From positions 186,001 to 250,000 of the forward strand of contig NZ_NOIN01000008.1 of NCBI RefSeq assembly GCF_014596565.1: 64,000 bases of DNA. Reading direction: 5' to 3'. This document shows, piece after piece, positions 58,870 through 64,000 of the stretch (positions are counted from its first letter, which is position 1; each line of letters begins with the position of its first letter). The translations under genes and the position numbers were made by a program. Below the pieces are notes generated by a model. That model was not told the origin of the DNA. It was given only the letters and a program-made list of their open reading frames with translations, and did not search any database. The DNA comes from Pseudomonas sp. PSB18 (GTDB taxonomy: Bacteria; Pseudomonadota; Gammaproteobacteria; Pseudomonadales; Pseudomonadaceae).

Positions 58870-61116
58870 ATGGTACAGGTGAGAGCACACCAGCCGATCA
58901 ACACCGACGGCAGTATCAATCTCGAGGCTTGGCTCGATCACGCGGTCAGTATCGACATGGCACTGGATCGCGAAGCCTTGAAGGAAGCCTGCGAGTTCGC
59001 TCGTGAGGCGGAACAGCAACACAATGCGGCGAAGAACCTCTGGTCCGAAGGCACGTCGAGTTTCCAGACGGGCCTGGAGATCGCCGAGATCCTCGCCGAC
59101 CTCAAGCTCGACCAGGATTCACTGGTCGCCGCCGTGTTGTACCGTGGCGTGCGCGAAGGCCAGATCCAGCTGCCGGTGGTCAGCCAGCGTTTCGGCGCGG
59201 TGGTCGCCAAGCTGATCGACGGCGTACTGCGCATGGCGGCCATCAGCGCCAGCCTCAGTCCGCGTCACTCCATGGTCCTGGGTACCCAGGGCCAGGTGGA
59301 AAACCTGCGCAAGATGCTCGTGGCCATGGTCGACGACGTGCGCGTCGCGCTGATCAAGCTGGCCGAGCGTACCTGCGCGATCCGCGCGGTGAAGTCCGCC
59401 GACGACGAAAAACGCAATCGCGTAGCCCGGGAAGTGTTCGACATCTATGCCCCCCTGGCCCACCGTCTGGGTATTGGTCACATCAAATGGGAGCTGGAGG
59501 ACCTGTCCTTCCGCTACCTGGAGCCGGACCAGTACAAGCAGATCGCCAAGTTGCTGCATGAGCGGCGCCTGGACCGCGAGCGGTTCATCACCGACGTGAT
59601 GACCCAATTGCGCGAAGAACTGCAGGCCACGGGCGTGGAGGCCGACATCAGCGGCCGGGCCAAGCACATCTATTCGATCTGGCGCAAAATGCAGCGCAAG
59701 GGCCTGGAGTTCAGCCAGATCTATGACGTGCGCGCCGTTCGCGTGCTGGTCCCGGAAATGCGCGACTGCTACACGGCGCTGGGGATCGTCCATACCTTGT
59801 GGCGGCACATTCCGAAGGAGTTCGACGACTACATCGCCAACCCCAAGGAAAACGGCTATCGCTCGCTGCACACCGCGGTGATCGGCCCGGAAGGCAAGGT
59901 GCTGGAAGTGCAGATCCGCACCCACGCCATGCACGAGGAAGCCGAGCTGGGTGTGTGTGCCCACTGGAAATACAAGGGCACCGACGTCAAGTCCGGGTCC
60001 AACCACTACGAAGAGAAAATCTCCTGGCTGCGCCAAGTGCTCGAATGGCATGAGGAACTGGGCGACATCGGTGGCCTGGCGGAACAGCTGCGGGTGGATA
60101 TCGAGCCGGACCGGGTCTACATCTTCACCCCCGACGGCCACGCCATCGACCTGCCCAAGGGCGCGACGCCGCTGGACTTCGCCTACCGGGTCCACACCGA
60201 GATCGGCCACAACTGCCGTGGCGCCAAGATCAACGGGCGGATCGTGCCGCTCAACTACAGCCTGCAGACCGGCGAACAGGTCGAGATCATCACCAGCAAG
60301 CACGGCACGCCGAGTCGTGACTGGCTGAACCCGAACCTGGGCTACATCACCACCTCCCGGGCGCGGGCGAAAATCGTCCATTGGTTCAAGTTGCAGGCCC
60401 GCGACCAGAACGTCGCCGCCGGCAAGACCCTGATCGAGCGCGAGCTCAGTCGCCTGGGCCTGCCGCAGGTGGATTTCGACAAGCTGGCCGAAAAAGCGAA
60501 CATGAAAACCGCCGAGGACATGTTCGCCGCCCTCGGGGCCGGCGACCTGCGCCTGGCGCAACTGGTCAACCTGGCCCAGCAACTGGTGGAGCCGGAGCGT
60601 GGCAACGAACAACTGGAACTGATCCCGCGCAAGGCCACCGGCTACAAACCTGGCAAGCGCGGCGATATCCAGATCCAGGGCGTGGGCAACCTGATGACCC
60701 AGATGGCCGGCTGCTGCCAGCCGTTGCCGGGTGATGCGATCGTCGGCTACATCACCCAGGGGCGTGGCGTGAGCATTCACCGCCAAGACTGTGCCTCGGT
60801 ACTGCAACTGGCCGGTCGCGAACCCGAGCGGATCATTCAGGTCAGTTGGGGGCCGGTGCCGGTGCTCACCTATCCGGTGGACATCGTCATCCGCGCCTAC
60901 GATCGCTCCGGGCTGCTGCGCGACGTGTCCCAGGTGCTGCTGAACGAGCGCATCAACGTGCTGGCGGTCAACACCCGCTCGAACAAGGAAGACAATACCG
61001 CGCTGATGTCCCTGACCATCGAGATTCCGGGGTTGGATGCGCTGGGGCGGTTGCTGGGGCGGATTTCCCAGTTGCCGAACATCATCGAGACCCGGCGTAA
61101 CCGTACGCCGGGTTAA
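58870..61116 (+). CDS. relA: GTP pyrophosphokinase RelA
   Basis: 748 residues. It makes (p)ppGpp on starved ribosomes. The N-terminal pseudo-hydrolase domain, synthetase domain with GRAKHIYSIWRKMQRK and ENGYRSLHTAV, TGS (about 405-465, RVYIFTPDGHAIDLPKGATP), zinc-finger and ACT domains are all found. The hydrolase HD motif is degenerate, as in RelA rather than SpoT. It lies after rlmD in the conserved gacS-cysM-rlmD-relA-mazG block. Confidence 0.97.
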   Translation: MVQVRAHQPINTDGSINLEAWLDHAVSIDMALDREALKEACEFAREAEQQHNAAKNLWSEGTSSFQTGLEIAEILADLKLDQDSLVAAVLYRGVREGQIQLPVVSQRFGAVVAKLIDGVLRMAAISASLSPRHSMVLGTQGQVENLRKMLVAMVDDVRVALIKLAERTCAIRAVKSADDEKRNRVAREVFDIYAPLAHRLGIGHIKWELEDLSFRYLEPDQYKQIAKLLHERRLDRERFITDVMTQLREELQATGVEADISGRAKHIYSIWRKMQRKGLEFSQIYDVRAVRVLVPEMRDCYTALGIVHTLWRHIPKEFDDYIANPKENGYRSLHTAVIGPEGKVLEVQIRTHAMHEEAELGVCAHWKYKGTDVKSGSNHYEEKISWLRQVLEWHEELGDIGGLAEQLRVDIEPDRVYIFTPDGHAIDLPKGATPLDFAYRVHTEIGHNCRGAKINGRIVPLNYSLQTGEQVEIITSKHGTPSRDWLNPNLGYITTSRARAKIVHWFKLQARDQNVAAGKTLIERELSRLGLPQVDFDKLAEKANMKTAEDMFAALGAGDLRLAQLVNLAQQLVEPERGNEQLELIPRKATGYKPGKRGDIQIQGVGNLMTQMAGCCQPLPGDAIVGYITQGRGVSIHRQDCASVLQLAGREPERIIQVSWGPVPVLTYPVDIVIRAYDRSGLLRDVSQVLLNERINVLAVNTRSNKEDNTALMSLTIEIPGLDALGRLLGRISQLPNIIETRRNRTPG

Positions 61117-61130
61117 GCGCAGTCAAAAAA

Positions 61131-61252
61131 TGTGGGAGCGAGCTTGTGGGAGCAAAGCTCGCTCGCGATAACGGGGTTTCAGTCAGCATTCATGTTGTTG
61201 GCCAGGCCGCCATCGCGAGCGAGATTTGCTCCCACAGGCTCGCTCCCACAGG
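61131..61252. repeat. Compound REP cluster between relA and mazG
   Basis: TGTGGGAGCGAGCTTGTGGGAG on the left and CCCACAGGCTCGCTCCCACA on the right each contain two partial REPs, so at least four half-units are nested. Confidence 0.88.
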
Positions 61253-61275
61253 GTTTTGTGTGACGAGATGGATTT

Positions 61276-62109
61276 ATGTATAGCCTTGAAGACCTGCTCC
61301 ACCTGATGAGCCGCTTGCGGGATCCGCAGTATGGTTGCCCATGGGACATCAAGCAGACCTGGGAGACGATCGTCCCTCATACCCTGGAAGAAGCCTACGA
61401 AGTGGCCGATGCCATCGAGCGCGGTGACTTCGACCATGTGCAGGGTGAGTTGGGCGACCTGCTGTTCCAGGTGGTGTATTACAGCCAACTGGCCCGGGAA
61501 GAAAACCGCTTCGAGTTTGCCGGCGTGGTCGACAGCATCACCCGCAAGCTGATTCGTCGCCATCCCCACGTATTTCCCACCGGCGACCTGTACGCACCGC
61601 TGGATGTGCCGCGCCTGAGTGAAGAGCAGGTCAAGCAGCGCTGGGAGGAAATCAAGGCCGAGGAACGGGCCGAGAAGTCCGCCGCGCCGTTGCAACTCTC
61701 GCTGCTCGACGATGTGCCCGGTGCGTTGCCGGCGCTGTCCCGTTCGGCCAAATTGCAGAAGCGCGCCGGGCAGGTCGGTTTCGACTGGCCGGACGCCTTG
61801 CCGGTGCTCGACAAGGTCCGGGAAGAACTCGACGAAGTGCTCGAAGCCATGTCGGAAAACGATCAGGCGGCAGTGGCCGACGAGATCGGCGATCTGCTGT
61901 TTTCGGTCGTCAACCTGGCCCGGCACCTCAAGGTCGATCCAGAAGGCGCGTTGCGCGGGGCCAACGCCAAGTTCGAGCGACGTTTCCGATTTATCGAACA
62001 GGCATTGCGCGACACCCACCGTCCCATGGAAGATTGCACCCTCGAAGAGTTGGACGCCTTGTGGGGCGAAGCCAAACGTCAGGAAAAGAATTTGCCCAGC
62101 TGTGGCTGA
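61276..62109 (+). CDS. mazG: Nucleoside triphosphate pyrophosphohydrolase MazG
   Basis: 277 residues. It hydrolyses (d)NTPs and in E. coli limits ppGpp. Two MazG domains: EEAYEVADAIERGDF, EELGDLLFQVV-like ELGDLLFQVVYYSQLA and the C-terminal EELDEVLEAMSEND with EIGDLLFSVVNLARH carry the metal-binding EExxE-ExxD pattern. It is downstream of relA, giving a functional pairing. Confidence 0.95.
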   Translation: MYSLEDLLHLMSRLRDPQYGCPWDIKQTWETIVPHTLEEAYEVADAIERGDFDHVQGELGDLLFQVVYYSQLAREENRFEFAGVVDSITRKLIRRHPHVFPTGDLYAPLDVPRLSEEQVKQRWEEIKAEERAEKSAAPLQLSLLDDVPGALPALSRSAKLQKRAGQVGFDWPDALPVLDKVREELDEVLEAMSENDQAAVADEIGDLLFSVVNLARHLKVDPEGALRGANAKFERRFRFIEQALRDTHRPMEDCTLEELDALWGEAKRQEKNLPSCG

Positions 62110-62135
62110 GGCCGTTGCCTAAGTGAGTAAGCACC

Positions 62136-62675
62136 ATGAGCCTTTCCCTTCGCGACCAGTTGCTCAAAGCAGGGCTGGTCAACCAAAAGCAGGTCAAGCA
62201 GGTCGGCAAAGACAAGCAGAAGCAGCAGCGCCTGGCCCACAAAGGCCAGATCGAGCTGGATGATTCTCAGCAGCGCGCCGCCCAGGAAGCCATGGCCGAG
62301 AAGGCCCGGCGCGACCAGGAGCTCAATCGCCAGCAACAGGAGAAGGCCGAGCAGAAGGCTCGTGCCGCGCAGATCAAGCAATTGATCGAAGTCTCGCGCC
62401 TGCCGAAGCTGACCACCGAGGATTACTACAACTTCGTCGACGACAAGAAGGTCAAGCGCATCTCGGTGAACACCCTGATGCGCAACAAGCTGAGCAGCGG
62501 CTCGCTGGCGATCGTCCACCATGCCGGCGGCTACGAAGTGATCCCGCGCGAGGCCGCCCTGAAGATCCAGGAGCGCGACCCCAAGCGCATCGTCCAGCTC
62601 AACACCCAGACCGAAGAAGTGGATGCCGACGATCCGTACGCGGCGTATCAGATTCCTGATGATTTGATGTGGTGA
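62136..62675 (+). CDS. DUF2058 protein (YaiL-like)
   Basis: 179 residues, highly charged, with a Lys/Gln/Glu-rich coiled-coil-like N-terminal half (KAGLVNQKQVKQVGKDKQKQ) and a conserved C-terminal domain. DUF2058 proteins are sometimes named nucleoprotein/polynucleotide-associated enzymes, but the function is unknown. It starts 26 bp after mazG and likely shares its transcript. Confidence 0.9.
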   Translation: MSLSLRDQLLKAGLVNQKQVKQVGKDKQKQQRLAHKGQIELDDSQQRAAQEAMAEKARRDQELNRQQQEKAEQKARAAQIKQLIEVSRLPKLTTEDYYNFVDDKKVKRISVNTLMRNKLSSGSLAIVHHAGGYEVIPREAALKIQERDPKRIVQLNTQTEEVDADDPYAAYQIPDDLMW

Positions 62676-62690
62676 GCTAAACACAAAACC

Positions 62691-62784
62691 CTGTGGGAGC
62701 CGAGCTTGCTCGCGATGGCGGTGTGTCAGTCGATACGTTTGTTGACTGATACGCCGCCATCGCGAACAAGCTCAGCTCCCACAG
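62691..62784. repeat. REPIN after the DUF2058 gene (convergent)
   Basis: GTGGGAGCCGAGCTTGCTCG forward and its inverse ending GCTCCCAC, with an extra C in the core. Confidence 0.87.
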
Positions 62785-62787
62785 GAG

Positions 62788-62994
62788 TCAGAGTTGTTCC
62801 TGGGATTGCGTTGCCTCATGGGCACGCTGGCTTTCCTCGCGCTCCAGCTCGGCCTTGTAGCGGTAGGCCTCCGTCTCGGAGTGGAACATCCCCACCAGCA
62901 GATCCTGTTGACGCACATCCCAGATCTGAATGCCGGCGGCAATGGCTTCGTGGGACATGTGGGCATCATCGCGTTCATTTACTTTCACAGTCAT
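62788..62994 (-). CDS. Small conserved hypothetical protein
   Basis: 68 residues from MTVKVNERDD. It contains IQIWDVRQQDLLVGMFHSET and AYRYKAELEREESQRAHEA, an amphipathic C-terminal helix. No known domain is recognised, though its short length and clear start support a real gene. The upstream frame adds 11 codons with no RBS. Confidence 0.7.
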   Translation of the reverse strand: MTVKVNERDDAHMSHEAIAAGIQIWDVRQQDLLVGMFHSETEAYRYKAELEREESQRAHEATQSQEQL

Positions 62995-63325
62995 CTTGCA
63001 AACTCCAATTTCTGTCATCTGCAGCAAAGCGTGTGCAGGACTTTGTTATAGATTTGGATAGCCTGCTAAGTAAATGCCCTGGCCGATTAAGAAGTTTTCA
63101 TGAAAATCGCCATAATCCCGCAGGCCGGACAGGGCGCGGCGTTTGGTCGCAGGAGTGGGTTTCATGAAAAAGGTTTCATGTGGCAGAAACCACTCTTGAA
63201 TAATGCAGACCCCGTGGGAGCAAAGCTTGCTCGCGATAAACGATAACGCGGTCGGCAAAACCGAGGCGCCTGCATCGCGGGCAAGCCTTGCTCCCACAAA
63301 GCTCCCACAGAGTCGAAATCCAGGC
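62995..63325. other. Intergenic region with TTTCATGAAA repeats
   Basis: 331 bp between two minus-strand genes. It holds TTTTCATGAAAA (63095-63106), TTTCATGAAA (63160-63169), a half site GTTTCATG (63173-63180) and a REPIN at 63212-63310. The palindromes may be operator sites for the small gene. Confidence 0.5.
63212..63310. repeat. REPIN near the window end
   Basis: Left copy GTGGGAGCAAAGCTTGCTCG and right inverted copy GGGCAAGCCTTGCTCCCACA, followed by an extra GCTCCCACAG half. Confidence 0.87.
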
Positions 63326-63354
63326 AAAAAGAAGCCCCGCATCGGCGGGGCTTC
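63326..63354 (-). terminator. Terminator of the DUF3108 gene
   Basis: GAAGCCCCGC and GCGGGGCTTC form a 10-bp stem, followed on the minus strand by TTTTTGCC. Confidence 0.92.
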
Positions 63355-63369
63355 TTGTGTTCGCGTCGA

Positions 63370-64000
63370 TCAGCTGCCTTTCACTGGCTTGCCGTTGACC
63401 GTGCCGTCCAGGAGCATGATGTTGTACTCCTTGCCGTCAGTCTCGACCTGTTGCAGGCGGACCAGCAGGTAGTCCCAGTCCTTGGCGAACCAGAGTACGG
63501 TGGTGCGTTTGCTCTGTGTCGGATCGCGCACGCGCTCGACCTTGATCGCGTCGATCTGGCCGGCCTTGGTGTCGACCTTTTCCGAGCCCAGTACGCGGAA
63601 GTCATAGGTGTCGACCTCACCGTCATCGACGACCTGGTAGCTCATGCTCTTCTTGCCGGCCGCGACGTCGTGCTGCAGGGCCAACTGATAAGTGGATTTA
63701 TCGACCATGCCACGATTCAGCGGCAGCTTTACCGCGTCACCGCGATCAGTGCCGGTGACCATCTTCGTGCTCCAGTCGAAGTCCAGGTCGGCCTTCTTGG
63801 CCTTGCCCAGGCCACCGCGTTCGAAGTGGTAGGACTGCGGCAGCAGCGTGTCCTTGTCCAGGGTCAGGGTGCTTTCTTCCGTCAGGCTGGCGATCATCAT
63901 CGACGCCTTGAAGCTCAGCTTCCAGGTGCCGTTGGCCTCCTTGGTCAGGCTGCGCTCGGCGGTGCCGCTCATGGGCAGTTGCTTCCAGTCGGCGGTGTAG
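63370..64000 (-). CDS. DUF3108 domain protein (3' part)
   Basis: At least 210 residues of the C-terminal part; the gene runs past the window edge, and the frame beyond MSGTAERS is still open with YTADWKQLP. Segments TLLPQSYHFERGG, WSTKMVTGTDRGD, LALQHDVAAGKK and YNIMLLDGTVNGKPVKG fit the DUF3108 family, beta-rich envelope-associated proteins of unknown function. A signal peptide would lie outside the window. Confidence 0.87.
   Translation of the reverse strand, partial: YTADWKQLPMSGTAERSLTKEANGTWKLSFKASMMIASLTEESTLTLDKDTLLPQSYHFERGGLGKAKKADLDFDWSTKMVTGTDRGDAVKLPLNRGMVDKSTYQLALQHDVAAGKKSMSYQVVDDGEVDTYDFRVLGSEKVDTKAGQIDAIKVERVRDPTQSKRTTVLWFAKDWDYLLVRLQQVETDGKEYNIMLLDGTVNGKPVKGS

Noticed and set aside
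61183..62019. 278-codon minus-strand frame over mazG
   Set aside because: Shadow of MazG, whose two catalytic domains are evident on the plus strand.
4863..63310. Repeated GTGGGAGC sequences as a CRISPR array
   Set aside because: Copies are scattered across intergenic gaps, in both orientations and without regular spacing, so they are REP/REPIN elements.

Overview
The window is a piece of a high-GC pseudomonad chromosome, best matched by the Pseudomonas fluorescens species complex. Gene order and proteins follow Pseudomonas patterns: aru/ast arginine catabolism, oprH-phoP-phoQ, gacS-cysM-rlmD-relA-mazG, AmrZ, RsmA, polar-flagellum genes with sigma-54 and FliA promoters. Intergenic gaps are dotted with two families of short palindromic repeats (REP/REPIN type) typical of fluorescent pseudomonads. 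I see no prophage, insertion sequence, integrase or CRISPR array; this is mostly core chromosome.

Layout. 1-4850: 3' part of the arginine succinyltransferase (AST) operon. 4960-7020: a stand-alone type II lumazine synthase behind an FMN riboswitch, then threonine aldolase. 7160-12010: alaS, lysC, rsmA and tRNA-Ser(GCT) plus two identical tRNA-Arg(ACG). 12010-17120: a small exported protein, mgtE with a putative leader peptide, amrZ behind a long empty region, tRNA-Arg(CCT), a GST and a divergent LysR regulator. 17400-22690: a response regulator with TPRs plus small histidine kinase, a PuuA-like ligase and an MFS transporter. 22800-30640: flagellar and chemotaxis block (ycgR, flgN, flgM, flgA, cheV, cheR, flgBCDE). 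30900-34230: nrdA with a long structured leader and a control region. 34670-41740: two two-component systems (RstAB-like and PhoPQ with oprH), a phosphopantetheinyl transferase and a dienelactone hydrolase-like protein. 41880-46530: AraC regulator, dctA, a CoA-transferase and sprT. 46690-53260: assorted housekeeping and redox genes. 53330-62680: gacS, cysM, rlmD, relA, mazG and a DUF2058 gene. 62790-64000: a small hypothetical gene and the 3' part of a DUF3108 gene.

How the parts fit. Several global regulators lie within about 50 kb: RsmA and the GacS kinase that controls it, AmrZ and the flagellar genes that AmrZ and Rsm commonly control, FlgM (anti-FliA), the YcgR c-di-GMP brake, RelA and PhoPQ. 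The most interesting non-coding signals are the structured nrdA leader with paired NrdR-like boxes, a 19-codon leader ORF before mgtE, a four-repeat PhoP box before oprH, and twin palindromes before the AraC gene. I did not find a convincing wholly new multi-gene system; the best leads are these regulatory leaders and the TPR response-regulator pair.
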